Shown here: in pieces, positions 7,906-17,918 of the stretch | Layout: each line of letters starts with the position of its first letter | How positions within the stretch are numbered: position 1 is the first letter of the stretch | From: Thermovibrio ammonificans HB-1 | Lineage (GTDB): Bacteria; Aquificota; Aquificia; Desulfurobacteriales; Desulfurobacteriaceae | Reading direction: 5' to 3' | NCBI RefSeq assembly: GCF_000185805.1 | Contig: NC_014926.1 | Location: 514,418 to 578,417 of the forward strand | DNA: 64,000 nucleotides | The notes under the pieces: model-generated | Told to the model about the DNA's origin: nothing | Database searches by the model: none | What the model saw: only the letters and a program-made list of their open reading frames with translations | Made by a program: the position numbers and the translations under genes

Positions 7906-8579
7906 TTCAGTAGCCTCTCTGCAACTGCGGTTATCGGTAGGTTACCAAAGTCCCCTTTGAGCCTGTCGAGGTAGTTCCTGGCCGCCGCTTTGTCCCCTTT
8001 CAGGAGGGATATGACCAGACCCTCGTAGAGGGCCTCCGGGTAGGTCCAGTCTTCGTCCCTTCGGGCAGTAGAGATGATTTTCTGGGCGGATTGAAGCTCT
8101 TTTCTGTCGATTTTCAGCGCGGCAAGTGACGTTTTTGAGGGTGGACTCACGAGGAAGTCGTTTAACTTTGCCTCTTTACTCAGGAGCTTCCCGTCTTTTT
8201 CAAGTTTTGCCAGCAGAAATCCTGCAACTTTGCTCGAGGGAGCGTTCGGGTACTCCTTTACCGCCTCTTTAAAGAGCTGTAAGGCCTTTTTTTCCTCTCC
8301 GCGGTTGAGGAAGTAGATTCCTTTATCTACAATTAAAGAGGCCTTGCTTTCGAGGTTTGAGAGGTATAGCCTATAACCGAGGAAGGAACCGCCGATAATT
8401 ATGGCGAGTCCTACAAGGGCGGCAAATTTCTTCCAGTGTGAGAGGAGAAACTGGTAGACGGAGTAGATGTCCGATGCCAGCTGTTCGGCTTCCGGGGTGT
8501 CTACCTTCTCGGGGAGGTGAACAGGTGGTTTCTGCTTCTCCTCTTTCCGCCTGTAGGCTTTGTAAGGTGGCTTTTTCAC
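7902..8579 (-). CDS. TPR-like membrane-anchored protein (YfgM-like)
   Basis: A 225-residue protein with a basic cytoplasmic N-terminus (about 1-47), one membrane helix around residues 50-70 (FAALVGLAIIIGGSFLGYRL) and a periplasmic part with TPR-like repeats (YFLNRGEEKKALQLFKEAVKEYPNAP). This architecture matches the YfgM/TPR_21 group, which in Escherichia coli assists at the SecYEG translocon; that function is only an analogy here. GTG start with a strong AAGGAGGAA site. It is the first gene of the long minus-strand operon and is divergent from the GGDEF-EAL gene, with only 48 bases between. Confidence 0.75.
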   Translation of the reverse strand: MKKPPYKAYRRKEEKQKPPVHLPEKVDTPEAEQLASDIYSVYQFLLSHWKKFAALVGLAIIIGGSFLGYRLYLSNLESKASLIVDKGIYFLNRGEEKKALQLFKEAVKEYPNAPSSKVAGFLLAKLEKDGKLLSKEAKLNDFLVSPPSKTSLAALKIDRKELQSAQKIISTARRDEDWTYPEALYEGLVISLLKGDKAAARNYLDRLKGDFGNLPITAVAERLLK

Positions 8580-8627
8580 GCTTCCTCCTTGAGGCTTTTG
8601 GGGAATTTTACCAGCTCGGGTGTTTAA

Positions 8628-10949
8628 GTGGCTAAGGATTCGGTGAAGAGCCTTGTAGGTAAGTATGAACGCGGACTCTACCTTCTACTCGGCCTTGTAG
8701 GGCTGGTGGGGCTTTTCTGCATTATCTACATAATGTTCTTCAGGCATCAGATAGAGGATGCGGTATACACCTCCGTTTTGAACCAGTCCAGGACCCAGCT
8801 CGAGAACCAGGTTTCCCAGATAATCTCCCTTATAGAGAGGGAGGAGCAAGACGGTATCAACTACTTCAAGTCGGAAGTAAAACAAGAGGTTGAGAACGCC
8901 TGGGCCGTAGCGCAGGCTATTTACCTTTACGGCAAGGCCCACCACTTTAGAGACTCCACAATTAAAGAGCTCATAAAACAGGTCCTTTCAAAGTACAGTT
9001 ACTTCAACGGTCAGGGTTACATCTTCATCGACAGCGTTAAAGGAACAGTGATTCTCAATCCAAAATTCCCCCAGATTGAGGGGAAGAACTTCTGGAACTG
9101 GAAAGACCTAAAGGGGCAGTTTGTTCACAGGAAGTTCGAGGAGATTGACCTTTACGCTCCCAACAACGAGGGGTTTGTTACCTACTACTGGTATCTGCCC
9201 GGCACGAAAAAGCCCGACGAGAAGATAGCCTTTGTGAAGCTCTTTAAACCCTACAACTGGATTATCGGTGGGGGCGTTTACCGCTCTTACATTAACGACT
9301 GGGTTATGCACCACGTTCTCACCATCTCCAACTCCTTTAACGTCTTTATCCTCGATAACGGAAAGCGCATCCTTAGGGAAAAGGAGTACAAGTTCTTAAA
9401 GGGCCTCACCTTAGACCAGCTTAAAGAGGGCGTTCTGATAAAAACTCCGGAGAAGTTCTACTATCTCAAGTACTACCCGGAGTGGGACTGGATTGTAGGC
9501 GCCTACATTACCGGTAACGAGATACTCCGCAAGGTTTTCTACCTGAAGGAGCAGTTCCTCTCCACAGCCAACAGGATTGTTATATTCCTCACTTTGGGAA
9601 TCTTCGTCTTGGTAGTTATAGTTTCCGGCGGGCTTTACCACTACTACACTAACCTTGTGAACGCCATTAAAGAGCTGGCCGCAAAGCGTAGGGACCTTCT
9701 GAAGATGGCCCGCTCCCTCAGGATTGTTGCTTACAAAGACGAGATAACCGGGCTTGCCAACAGGCGGAAGTTTTTTGAAGACCTGAGGAACCTCGAGGGG
9801 CACAACCTCCACTTTGCCATTGTGAACATTAGGAACTTTAGGGACTTAAACGAGCTCTTCGGCTTTGAGGGGGGTAACAGGATACTTGCCGAGTTTGCCT
9901 CTACCCTCAGGCGGGTTGTTAAGGCAAGGAGTAAGGGGGACTGTAAGCGGTGCAGGGTTTACAGAATCAGGGGGGATAAGTTCGGGGTTCTCGGCTGCGA
10001 CTTTAACGACAGTGGGTTTCTGGACTTCATTAAAAAGGTCATTAAGAACCTGGAGAGCAAGGACTTCAGTTACAACAACGTAAACTTTAAACTGGACGTT
10101 GTGGCCGGTATCTCAAAGAACAAGGACAACATGCTCATAGAGGCGGAGATAGCCGAAGAAGAGGCCAAGAAGCGGGGGCTCGACGCCTTTATGTTCGATG
10201 AAGACCTCAACGTTATATTCAAGCAGCTCGAGGAGAACATAAAAGTAGCAACCCAGCTTAAAAAGGCCCTTGCGGAAGACGGCGTTGTTCCCGTGTTTCA
10301 GCCGATAGTTGACCTTAAAACGGGAGAGCCCGTTAAGTACGAAGCCCTTATGCGTATTAAGGTAGACGGTGAGGTCCTCTCTCCCGGCGTTTTCCTTCCC
10401 GTTGCCAAGAAGATTTCGATTTACAGGCGCCTATCCCGGAAGATGATGGAGAAAGCCTTTGAGGTTGCCAAGGAGAGGGGGGTGAGGATTTCGGTTAACC
10501 TCTCTTCGGAGGACCTTGCAGGCGGCTCTATGGTTAACTGGATACTCACCGCTTTAAAGCAGTACGGAATAGCCGACCGAATCACCTTTGAGGTTGTTGA
10601 AACCGAGGCTTTCAGCGACATAAAGGCCCTTGAGAACTTCTACTTCAAGATAAAGGAGATTGGGGCCTACCTTGCCATAGACGATTTCGGCAGCGGTTAC
10701 TCCAATTTTGAGTACCTGGCCACTGTTAAGCCCGACTTTATAAAAATCGACGGCAGCCTTATTAAGAAGATTCCCCAGTCGGAGGAGGTTGAGAAGCTCA
10801 TTAAGTACATTGTTGCCTACTGTAAAGACCTTAACATAAAGACCGTTGCCGAGTTTATCTCGTCGGAGGAGATTCTGGAGAAGGTTAAGGAGCTGGGCAT
10901 AGACTACGGTCAGGGCTTTTACCTCGGTAAGCCGGTAGAGGAGATATGA
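8628..10949 (+). CDS. membrane Cache sensor with degenerate GGDEF and intact EAL domain
   Basis: A 773-residue signalling protein. A membrane helix near residues 16-38 and a second near 310-335 bracket a periplasmic Cache domain (GQGYIFIDSVKGTVILNPK and IIGGGVYRSYIND). A GGDEF domain follows at about 365-515; its signature is RGDKF instead of GGDEF, so cyclase activity is unlikely. The C-terminal EAL domain (about 530-773) keeps the expected phosphodiesterase residues: YEALMRI, ISVNLS, FEVVETE, IDDFGSGYS, FIKIDGSLI, VAEF and GQGFYLGKP. Predicted role: ligand-controlled cyclic-di-GMP hydrolysis. GTG 8628 has a weak ribosome site; GTG 8643 is an alternative. It overlaps the next gene, so cyclic-di-GMP may act on the polysaccharide cluster behind it. 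Confidence 0.9.
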   Translation: MAKDSVKSLVGKYERGLYLLLGLVGLVGLFCIIYIMFFRHQIEDAVYTSVLNQSRTQLENQVSQIISLIEREEQDGINYFKSEVKQEVENAWAVAQAIYLYGKAHHFRDSTIKELIKQVLSKYSYFNGQGYIFIDSVKGTVILNPKFPQIEGKNFWNWKDLKGQFVHRKFEEIDLYAPNNEGFVTYYWYLPGTKKPDEKIAFVKLFKPYNWIIGGGVYRSYINDWVMHHVLTISNSFNVFILDNGKRILREKEYKFLKGLTLDQLKEGVLIKTPEKFYYLKYYPEWDWIVGAYITGNEILRKVFYLKEQFLSTANRIVIFLTLGIFVLVVIVSGGLYHYYTNLVNAIKELAAKRRDLLKMARSLRIVAYKDEITGLANRRKFFEDLRNLEGHNLHFAIVNIRNFRDLNELFGFEGGNRILAEFASTLRRVVKARSKGDCKRCRVYRIRGDKFGVLGCDFNDSGFLDFIKKVIKNLESKDFSYNNVNFKLDVVAGISKNKDNMLIEAEIAEEEAKKRGLDAFMFDEDLNVIFKQLEENIKVATQLKKALAEDGVVPVFQPIVDLKTGEPVKYEALMRIKVDGEVLSPGVFLPVAKKISIYRRLSRKMMEKAFEVAKERGVRISVNLSSEDLAGGSMVNWILTALKQYGIADRITFEVVETEAFSDIKALENFYFKIKEIGAYLAIDDFGSGYSNFEYLATVKPDFIKIDGSLIKKIPQSEEVEKLIKYIVAYCKDLNIKTVAEFISSEEILEKVKELGIDYGQGFYLGKPVEEI

Positions 10950-11779
10950 TAGGGCCGTTTATAGTAATCGGAATGCACAGGAGCGGAACCTCTCTCGTTA
11001 CCGACCTCCTTGAGAGTTTCGGCGTTTTCATGGGGGCCAACAAGGATTCAAACGCCGAAGCCCTTGCCTTTCAGGAGCTCAACAGGTGGGTTCTCTCTCA
11101 GGTTAACGGCTCTTGGGATTTTCCGGAGGCTTTAAAGTTCCTTCAGGGTAGGCATAAGGCCTTGATTTTAGAGTTTCTGAAGAGGGCTTTGGCCTCTGAG
11201 TGGTTTGCAGAGCTTTTCTTCGGTGGCCGGAGCGGTTTTGAGCGTTGGGGCTGGAAGGACCCGCGGAATACTCTGCTCCTTGAGTTCTGGCTCTCGCTCT
11301 TTCCGGACGCAAAGGTGATTTCGGTGTGCCGCCACCCTTTAAGCGTTGCCCTGAGCCTGCGAAACAGGCAGAGAAGGCTTCTTAAAGAGGTGAGCAGGCG
11401 TTTGAAGTCCCTTGAGGGCTTCTCTCCGGAGTACCTCGGTTTTAAGTTTTTCGGCTCTCCCAGGGTTGAGTCGGTTGTTGAAGGTGCCAAGCTGTGGGCC
11501 CTTTACGAGGAGGAGGCACTCGGGTGGCGGGAGAGGCTCGGAGACAGGTGTCTCTTTGTGAAGTACGAGTCTTTGCTCTTGCAGCCTGAGCGGGAGCTTC
11601 ACCGCCTTGCCTCTTTCGTGGGAGCCCGGGTAACAGAAGAGACCATAGCTACCCTTTCTGAAAAGTTTAATACAGATAGGGTAAAACCCTTTACCGAAAG
11701 CGACGAAGAGCGCTTTTGGGCGGAAGCTCCCGAGCGTGTTATCTCTTTAGCTTCCCGGTTGGGGTACTACAATGGCTAA
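10946..11779 (+). CDS. sulfotransferase family protein
   Basis: The N-terminus FIVIGMHRSGTSLVTDLL is the PAPS 5'-phosphosulfate-binding loop of the sulfotransferase family. A later block (DAKVISVCRHPLSVALSL) matches the 3'-phosphate-binding region with its Arg and Ser. The 277-residue length fits soluble bacterial sulfotransferases. The ATG overlaps the stop of the EAL gene (ATGA), and the 3' end overlaps the triple GT2 by 8 bases. Next to glycosyltransferases and rml genes, the substrate is probably a cell-surface glycan; that is inference. No PAPS synthesis genes are seen in this window. Confidence 0.85.
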   Translation: MIGPFIVIGMHRSGTSLVTDLLESFGVFMGANKDSNAEALAFQELNRWVLSQVNGSWDFPEALKFLQGRHKALILEFLKRALASEWFAELFFGGRSGFERWGWKDPRNTLLLEFWLSLFPDAKVISVCRHPLSVALSLRNRQRRLLKEVSRRLKSLEGFSPEYLGFKFFGSPRVESVVEGAKLWALYEEEALGWRERLGDRCLFVKYESLLLQPERELHRLASFVGARVTEETIATLSEKFNTDRVKPFTESDEERFWAEAPERVISLASRLGYYNG

Positions 11780-14684
11780 GGTCAGCCTTCTCATTCCCAC
11801 TTACAACCGCCCCCTCTTCCTAAGGAGGGCCTTAGAGTCTGCCCTTAACCAGACCCGCCTGCCCGACGAGATTCTGATATTTGACGACAACCCCGACTTT
11901 GATGAGAACTACCGGGCAGTAAAAGACCTTGTAGAGACCCACAAGGACAGGGTTTTCTACAGGAAAAACCCCGAGAACCTCGGGGTTGTGGGCAACTACC
12001 GGGTCCTCTTAGAGAGCGCCTCCGGTGAGCTCGTAAAGTTCCTCTCCGACGACGACTTCCTCCACCCGGAAGCCATAGAGCGGATGGTTGAGCCTTTTGA
12101 AAAAGACGATTCCGTTGGCCTTGTGGCCTGTGGAAGGGCCGCAGTAGACCTTGAAGGAGAGGTTGTAAACGGCCTGCCCGCCTATCTACCCCTTGTTGAC
12201 AGGGAGGGAAGTGTAGATGTTGAGTGGGCCGTTAAGCTCACTCTAAAAGAGCTCTCAAACAGGGTTGGAGAGTTCTCGGCCTACATGTTCAGAAAAGAGC
12301 TTCTCGACTTCAACCCCTTTAACGTGGCCGGTGTCCCTTTCCACGCAAACGCCGACTGGGTTCTGTGGATGGGGCTCCTTTTAAGGAGCGGCAGTAAGCT
12401 TCACTACATTCCCGATAGGCTCGTAGCTTACACGGTTCACCCCCAGCAGGACCAGAGCTCCCTTAAAACGGTTGTTGAAGGGGTGTTTGAGCTTGCCAAC
12501 CTCCTCTTAAATAGAGAGGTGTGGTCGTTCCTCGGCTATAGTCTTTCAAGGGAAGAGGTAGCTCGCGGTTTTGAGAAACTTTTGCAGCGAGAGATTCGTC
12601 TTGTTCCAGTGGAAGAAGTTATTTATCCCCTCTACAGGCTTTACAGGCGCTACATAGAAGGCTTCTCTAAGCCTAAACCTTCAGCCTCCTCCAACGGGCT
12701 TTCAGTTGTTATCGTCACCTATAACAACGAGGAGACCCTTAGGCCGCTTTTTGAAACCCTTCTGCCCTCCCTTTCGCCTTCCGACGAAGTTATAGTTGTT
12801 GACAACGCCTCAACCGACTCCACCCCTTACCTTTTAAAGGAGCTTGCTTCTGAAGACTCGCGGGTTAAAGTCGTTTTAAACAAAGAGAACCGCGGTTACG
12901 CTCCCGCTGCCAATCAGGGGGCCGATTTGGCCTCTAAACCTTTGCTCCTCTTTCTGAACCCCGATACAGCTCTCCCTCCCGGCTGGCGCAGCAGGTTAGA
13001 GAGGGCTTTTAAAGATAGAAGTGTAGGCGCCTTGAGTGTCCTGGGCGTGGGAGTTTACTTTACCCAGCATGTGGGCAAATTCTCGGCGGTTGACCTTTTT
13101 ACCGGGCTTAAAGAGGTAAAGGAGGCAGAGCTCATAGAGACCCTCGACTTTCACGTAAGTAGTCTTTTCGGTAGCGGGCTTGAAGAGAGGAAGTTCCTTT
13201 CGGGCTTCTTCCTTGCAACGCCGAAAGAGCTCTTTGAAGAGCTGGGGGGCTTCGACGAAGAGCTCATCCTGGGTATGGACGACCTTGACTACTGCCTGCG
13301 CGTTAGAGAGAGGGGCTTTAAGCCAGTTCTCCTTAAAGGCCTTGCAGTTTCGCACAACTGGCACCACTCCTTCAAAAAATCCCCCTCGGAAAGTAACAGG
13401 CTGAACGAGCTCAGCGTTAACAGGTTCGCCGATAAACTCGTTGAAAAGTACGGATACGGCAGGGTGCCTCCGCCGGAGGAGCTGTGGAGCTCCCACCTCG
13501 ACAGACACCTTTTCTACCCCTTTGTTCCCACAAAGGAGAAGTTTCGCTTTATGTTCCGTTACGGCAGGGAGCCGGTCGATTTCCCCTCTGCCGCCCGAAC
13601 CCTCTTTAGAGGGCCGAAAGTTGCCGTTGTTACGGTCTGCTATTACTCCAGCGGCGTAATCGGCAAGCTTGCAGAGAGTTTAAGCCGCCAGAGTTACGGA
13701 AACTTTACCTGGATTCTCATAGACCACTCCGAAAGCGAAGAAGAGCTTGAGAAACTGAAGAATACCGTTTCTTGCTACCTACCTCCCGATAAATTCTGCG
13801 TAATTCCTCGGGAGAACAGGGGCTTTGCCGCCGGGGTAAACAGCGGGGCCTCCGTATCCCTCTCTCTCGGGGCCGAGTTTGCCTGGTTCCTCAACCCCGA
13901 CGTTGAACTTCCCTCCCGGAAGACCCTCTTTGAGATGCTGAAGAACTTCCTCTACACCGGGGCCGACCTTTTAACCTGTGAGATAAGGGATTCTCGGAAC
14001 CCGGAGCTCCTTCAGTACGATGGCCTGAAGTGCTCCTTTATCCCCTTTAAAGACCCCTTCAGGCGCCTTAAACGGGTTGCCTTTCTGACCGGTTCTGCCT
14101 TTTTCTGCCGGCCCGAGCTCTTAAAACGGATTCCTATGGCCGAACACTACTTCCTTTACTTTGAGGATAACCGCTTTAAGCTCGACCTTGAGGCTGCCGG
14201 TTACTCCCTTATTTACACGCCTTTTGTCTCAATCGTCCACAGGGGCAGGGAAGTTTTCCCCGAGAACCCCGTTCAGTACTACTACTTTATAAGGAACGAA
14301 ATACTTTTCCGCTTCCACGAAACAGAAGAGTTTATAAAAAACGGAGAGAAGGGGGCGCGCTTCTTCCTTGAGGTGTTGGGTTATTACCTTTCAAACGTAA
14401 GAGACAGAAAAGTTCTGAGGGCTCTAACTCTGGCCGTTCACGACGGAGTCGACCGAGTGAGCGGGAGGCGCCGGAATCTGGATGAACTGCTCCGCTTTAA
14501 GGGTAGAGGCTCAAGAAGGGAGTTGAAGGAGCGCTTTATGTCGCTTAGGCGTTTCTCAAAGCGGCTCGCCCTAAAGGCGGGACTCGAGTACCTGCTTACC
14601 TTCCCAAAAGACAAAGAGGCCTTTACCCTGTACCTTAAAGATGCCCACACGGTTTTGAGGGAGGGGAGCTGTGGAGTTAAGTGA
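11772..14684 (+). CDS. three-domain family 2 glycosyltransferase
   Basis: A 970-residue protein carrying three GT2 (GT-A fold) modules in a row. Module 1 begins at residue 4 (VSLLIPTYNRPLFLRRALES, then FLSDDDF). Module 2 begins near residue 309 (LSVVIVTYNNEETLRPLF, VVDNASTDST, LFLNPDTALPPGW). Module 3 begins near residue 616 (VAVVTVCYYSSGVIGKL, ENRGFAAGVNSGA, FLNPDVELP). Modules 2 and 3 resemble rhamnosyltransferase-type GT2 enzymes. Module 3 has DHSES where a DxSxD-like nucleotide motif is usual, so it may be altered. With rmlACBD just downstream, dTDP-rhamnose is a likely donor for at least one module. Cytoplasmic or membrane-peripheral; no membrane helix is evident. Confidence 0.88.
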   Translation: MAKVSLLIPTYNRPLFLRRALESALNQTRLPDEILIFDDNPDFDENYRAVKDLVETHKDRVFYRKNPENLGVVGNYRVLLESASGELVKFLSDDDFLHPEAIERMVEPFEKDDSVGLVACGRAAVDLEGEVVNGLPAYLPLVDREGSVDVEWAVKLTLKELSNRVGEFSAYMFRKELLDFNPFNVAGVPFHANADWVLWMGLLLRSGSKLHYIPDRLVAYTVHPQQDQSSLKTVVEGVFELANLLLNREVWSFLGYSLSREEVARGFEKLLQREIRLVPVEEVIYPLYRLYRRYIEGFSKPKPSASSNGLSVVIVTYNNEETLRPLFETLLPSLSPSDEVIVVDNASTDSTPYLLKELASEDSRVKVVLNKENRGYAPAANQGADLASKPLLLFLNPDTALPPGWRSRLERAFKDRSVGALSVLGVGVYFTQHVGKFSAVDLFTGLKEVKEAELIETLDFHVSSLFGSGLEERKFLSGFFLATPKELFEELGGFDEELILGMDDLDYCLRVRERGFKPVLLKGLAVSHNWHHSFKKSPSESNRLNELSVNRFADKLVEKYGYGRVPPPEELWSSHLDRHLFYPFVPTKEKFRFMFRYGREPVDFPSAARTLFRGPKVAVVTVCYYSSGVIGKLAESLSRQSYGNFTWILIDHSESEEELEKLKNTVSCYLPPDKFCVIPRENRGFAAGVNSGASVSLSLGAEFAWFLNPDVELPSRKTLFEMLKNFLYTGADLLTCEIRDSRNPELLQYDGLKCSFIPFKDPFRRLKRVAFLTGSAFFCRPELLKRIPMAEHYFLYFEDNRFKLDLEAAGYSLIYTPFVSIVHRGREVFPENPVQYYYFIRNEILFRFHETEEFIKNGEKGARFFLEVLGYYLSNVRDRKVLRALTLAVHDGVDRVSGRRRNLDELLRFKGRGSRRELKERFMSLRRFSKRLALKAGLEYLLTFPKDKEAFTLYLKDAHTVLREGSCGVK

Positions 14685-15483
14685 ACTTCTCGGCACTGTT
14701 GCAAACGCCGCTAAAAACCTCCTTGCGGTTCCGAAAGAGCTGGAGGAGATTGCAGAAAACCGCTACACCTTGGCCTTCTCCGCTTTAAAGGCGAGTTTGC
14801 CTCCCGGCTCCACCTACGCTCAAGTTCTGAACATGGTAAAGGGGGGGAAGATTTTAGAGCTCGGCTGTTCCTCCGGCTACTTTGGCCTCCACCTGAAGAG
14901 GCGCTATCCGGAGGCAGAAGTTGTCGGCGTAGACATAGACAATAGTGCCCTTAAAGAGGCGGAGAGGCTAAAAGTTTACAGAGCCCTCTACCGGCTCGAC
15001 CTTGATACAGAGCCCCTTGAGGAGGTGTTTTGCAAGCACGGTCCCTTTAAAACGGTTCTTGCCATGGACGTTGTAGAGCACCTGAAGAACCCCAACTTCC
15101 TTATGGAGCAACTCCTTTCGGCCCTTGAAGGGGAAAGCGAAATAATCGTTTCAATTCCCAACGTGGGTCACTTAGACGTTATCTACAACCTCCTCATCGG
15201 CAGATTTAACTACTCTCTCTTGGGAATTCTCGATAACACCCACCTGCGGTTTTTCACAGAAAGCTCGTTTATCCAGTGGGTCGAAACGGTGGCCGCCAAC
15301 GGGGGAGTTGACGTTAACGTTGAGACCGTAGGTAGAGTGGAAGCTCCCTCTGTTTTACTTGGTGACTCACTTCCCAGAGAGCTTCAAGAGAAAGTCGTAG
15401 CCCAGCTCAGGCGTCTTGCGAAAAAGGTGGATAACCCAAACCTTCTAACCTCCCAGTTTATTTTCAGAATTACCCGGAGGTAG
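14671..15483 (+). CDS. SAM-dependent methyltransferase
   Basis: A class I methyltransferase of 270 residues. An N-terminal helical region is followed by the SAM motif [15 protein letters not shown] (about residue 61), motif [16 protein letters not shown], and a catalytic-region block [13 protein letters not shown]. The start GTG has GGGAGGGGAGC just upstream and overlaps the triple GT2 gene by 14 bases. It sits between glycosyltransferases and rmlA, so it probably methylates a sugar or caps a glycan chain; the acceptor cannot be read from sequence. Confidence 0.85.
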   Translation: MELSELLGTVANAAKNLLAVPKELEEIAENRYTLAFSALKASLPPGSTYAQVLNMVKGGKILELGCSSGYFGLHLKRRYPEAEVVGVDIDNSALKEAERLKVYRALYRLDLDTEPLEEVFCKHGPFKTVLAMDVVEHLKNPNFLMEQLLSALEGESEIIVSIPNVGHLDVIYNLLIGRFNYSLLGILDNTHLRFFTESSFIQWVETVAANGGVDVNVETVGRVEAPSVLLGDSLPRELQEKVVAQLRRLAKKVDNPNLLTSQFIFRITRR

Positions 15484-15485
15484 CG

Positions 15486-16373
15486 GTGAAAGCCGTAATA
15501 CTTGCAGGAGGCAGGGGAACCAGGCTCTACCCGGTTACCAAAACCGTTAATAAACACCTGCTTCCCGTTTACAATAAACCAATGATTTACTACCCCCTCT
15601 CACTTGTCATGCTCATCGGGATAAGAGAGGTAGTTTTTGTTATAAACCCCGAAGACTTCGTTCACTTTAAGAGGCTGCTCGGAAACGGCTCTCACCTGGG
15701 TATGACCTTCCACTACGTTGCCCAAGAGGAAGCCAGGGGGCTTGCAGAAGGGCTATTGCTTGCCGAACCTTACGTTCACGGCTCTCCGGTCTGTCTTACC
15801 CTCGGCGACAACATCTTTTTCGGCCACAACCTTCCCCTTGTTCTCCGGCGGGCAGCAGAAGAGGTTGAAAACAGAGGCGGTGCCTACGTGTTCGGCTACG
15901 CGGTTAAAGACCCGGAGCGGTTCGGCGTTGTTGAGTTCGACTCTTCGGGGAAGGTTGTCTCGATAGAGGAGAAACCCAAGAATCCCAAGTCCAATTACGC
16001 CGTTGTAGGGCTTTACCTATACGACAGCAAAGTTTTCGACTTTGCCAGGTCTGTTGAACCTTCCGGGCGCGGAGAGCTAGAGATAACCGATGTTAACAGG
16101 CTCTACCTGGAAAGGGGAGAGCTCAAAGTGGAGCTCCTCGGTAGGGGGTTTGCCTGGTTTGATGCCGGAACCCACGACAGCTTCCTTGAGGCCGGAGAGT
16201 TCGTTGCCACAATAGAGAAAAAGACCGGTCTCCTGATTGGTTGTGTTGAAGAGGTAGCCTTCAGAAACGGCTGGATAACCAGAGAGCAGCTTCTTTCAAT
16301 AGCCGAACCCCTTTCAAAAACCGACTACGGCAAGTACCTTATCGAACTTGCGGAGGGAAAAGTTGCCCTTTGA
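15486..16373 (+). CDS. rmlA: glucose-1-phosphate thymidylyltransferase RmlA
   Basis: RmlA makes dTDP-glucose from dTTP and glucose-1-phosphate, the first step to dTDP-L-rhamnose. The nucleotide motif [17 protein letters not shown] is at the N-terminus, and LGDNIFFGH and [17 protein letters not shown] follow as in the family. Length 295 is typical. GTG start two bases after the methyltransferase stop. The order rmlA-C-B-D is continuous with overlapping genes, so all four are probably one transcription unit with the upstream glycan genes. Confidence 0.96.
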   Translation: MKAVILAGGRGTRLYPVTKTVNKHLLPVYNKPMIYYPLSLVMLIGIREVVFVINPEDFVHFKRLLGNGSHLGMTFHYVAQEEARGLAEGLLLAEPYVHGSPVCLTLGDNIFFGHNLPLVLRRAAEEVENRGGAYVFGYAVKDPERFGVVEFDSSGKVVSIEEKPKNPKSNYAVVGLYLYDSKVFDFARSVEPSGRGELEITDVNRLYLERGELKVELLGRGFAWFDAGTHDSFLEAGEFVATIEKKTGLLIGCVEEVAFRNGWITREQLLSIAEPLSKTDYGKYLIELAEGKVAL

Positions 16374-16926
16374 TTTTAAGGAGCTTCCCATCCCCGGTCT
16401 TCTCCTTGTTGAGTCCAGGCTCTTTAAAGACGGCAGGGGCTTCTTTATGGAGCTTTTTAAGCTCCCCGACTTTGAAGCGGCGGGTATAAAGGGGCCATTC
16501 GTTCAGGATAACCTCTCCCTTTCCAGGAAGAATGTCTTAAGAGGGCTTCACTACCAGGTTGAGCCTGCCGCCCAAGGTAAGCTTGTAACCTGCCTCCGGG
16601 GGAAGGTTTTCGACGTTGCCGTAGACCTGAGAAAGGGCAGCCCCACCTTCGGCAGGTGGTTCGGCACAGAGCTTTTCCCCGGGAAGATGCTCTACATCCC
16701 AGAAGGGTTTGCCCACGGATTTCTGACCCTTTCAGAAGAGGCCCTCGTTTTCTATAAAGTTACGGGAAGCCCCTACTCGCCCGAGCACGACAGGTCTTTA
16801 AAGTGGAACGACCCCCAAATCGGTATAGAGTGGCCCCTCGACGGTGAGCCTATCCTTTCCGAAAAAGACCGGAACGCTCCTTCCCTCTCTGAAGCCGAGA
16901 TAAACTTTAGGTGGAGGGAGCAGTGA
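16363..16926 (+). CDS. rmlC: dTDP-4-dehydrorhamnose 3,5-epimerase RmlC
   Basis: RmlC epimerises dTDP-4-keto-6-deoxyglucose at C3 and C5. The family landmarks are [30 protein letters not shown] with the catalytic His, and [16 protein letters not shown] place the start at TTG 16363 (187 aa): GGAGG lies 7 bases upstream and the length matches the family. An in-frame TTG at 16348 has no such site. The gene overlaps the end of rmlA by 11 bases and the start of rmlB by 4. Confidence 0.95.
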   Translation: MPFDFKELPIPGLLLVESRLFKDGRGFFMELFKLPDFEAAGIKGPFVQDNLSLSRKNVLRGLHYQVEPAAQGKLVTCLRGKVFDVAVDLRKGSPTFGRWFGTELFPGKMLYIPEGFAHGFLTLSEEALVFYKVTGSPYSPEHDRSLKWNDPQIGIEWPLDGEPILSEKDRNAPSLSEAEINFRWREQ

Positions 16927-17918
16927 AGCTACTCGTAACCGGAGGTGCAGGCTTTATAGGGAGCGAGTTTGTCAGGCAGGCCGTTGAGAGGGGATACGAC
17001 GTCTGCGTTCTCGATGCCCTTACCTATGCAGGAGACCTTGAAAGGTTGCACTCCGTTGAGGGAAGATACCGCTTTTACAGGGTAGACCTTACCGACCGCT
17101 CTCGGGTATTTAACGTGCTGAAGGAGGAAAAGCCCGACGTTGTTGTCCACTTTGCCGCAGAGAGCCACGTAGACCGCTCAATCGTTGAGCCTACCGTTTT
17201 TGTCACAACCAACGTTCTGGGAACTCAGAACCTCCTTGATGCCGCCGTTGAGGCGGGCGTTGAGAAGTTCGTGAACATCTCAACCGACGAAGTTTACGGG
17301 GAGATTGCTCAGGGCCGCTTCACCGAAGAGAGCCCGCTGAACCCGAGCTCGCCCTACTCGGCCTCTAAGGCTGCCGCCGATATGTTGGGGAGGGCCTACC
17401 ACAGGACTTTCGGCCTACCGGTGGTTACCGTTAGGCCCTCTAACAACTACGGCCCGTGGCAGTACCCCGAGAAGCTGATACCGGTGGTTGTTCTCAAGGC
17501 CCTATTAAACGAGCCGATTCCCGTTTACGGCGACGGCTCAAACGTTAGGGAGTGGCTCTTTGTCTCCGACTGTGCAAGGGCGGTTTTTGCCGCAGTTGAA
17601 AAAGGGGAGCCCGGAAGGGTCTATAACGTGGGGAGCTCACAGGAGAAGAGGAACATAGAGGTTGTGAAGGCGATTCTATCTATCCTCGGTAAGCCCGAGA
17701 GCTTGATAACTTTTGTAAAAGACAGGCCCGGCCACGACTACAGGTACGCCCTCGACTGGGAGAGGGCAAGGAGGGAGCTCGGCTGGGAGCCCGCCGTTAA
17801 GTTTGAAGAGGGGATTGAGCGTACTGTAAAGTGGTTGGTTGAGAACAGGGATTGGCTTGAGAGGAAACTCTCTGAGCTTCGCTCCTTCTGGAACAGGGTT
17901 TACGGAGGGAACGGTTGA
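16923..17918 (+). CDS. rmlB: dTDP-glucose 4,6-dehydratase RmlB
   Basis: A short-chain dehydrogenase that dehydrates dTDP-glucose to the 4-keto-6-deoxy sugar. The NAD-binding motif VTGGAGFIGSEF is at residue 5. The catalytic region has NISTDEVYGEI and YSASKAAADMLGRAYH (Tyr-x3-Lys), then RPSNNYGPWQYPEKLIP, diagnostic for RmlB. Start GTG 16923 (331 aa) is chosen because GGAGGGAG precedes it and its GTGA overlaps the rmlC stop. The next gene rmlD starts within its last codons. Confidence 0.96.
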   Translation: MKLLVTGGAGFIGSEFVRQAVERGYDVCVLDALTYAGDLERLHSVEGRYRFYRVDLTDRSRVFNVLKEEKPDVVVHFAAESHVDRSIVEPTVFVTTNVLGTQNLLDAAVEAGVEKFVNISTDEVYGEIAQGRFTEESPLNPSSPYSASKAAADMLGRAYHRTFGLPVVTVRPSNNYGPWQYPEKLIPVVVLKALLNEPIPVYGDGSNVREWLFVSDCARAVFAAVEKGEPGRVYNVGSSQEKRNIEVVKAILSILGKPESLITFVKDRPGHDYRYALDWERARRELGWEPAVKFEEGIERTVKWLVENRDWLERKLSELRSFWNRVYGGNG

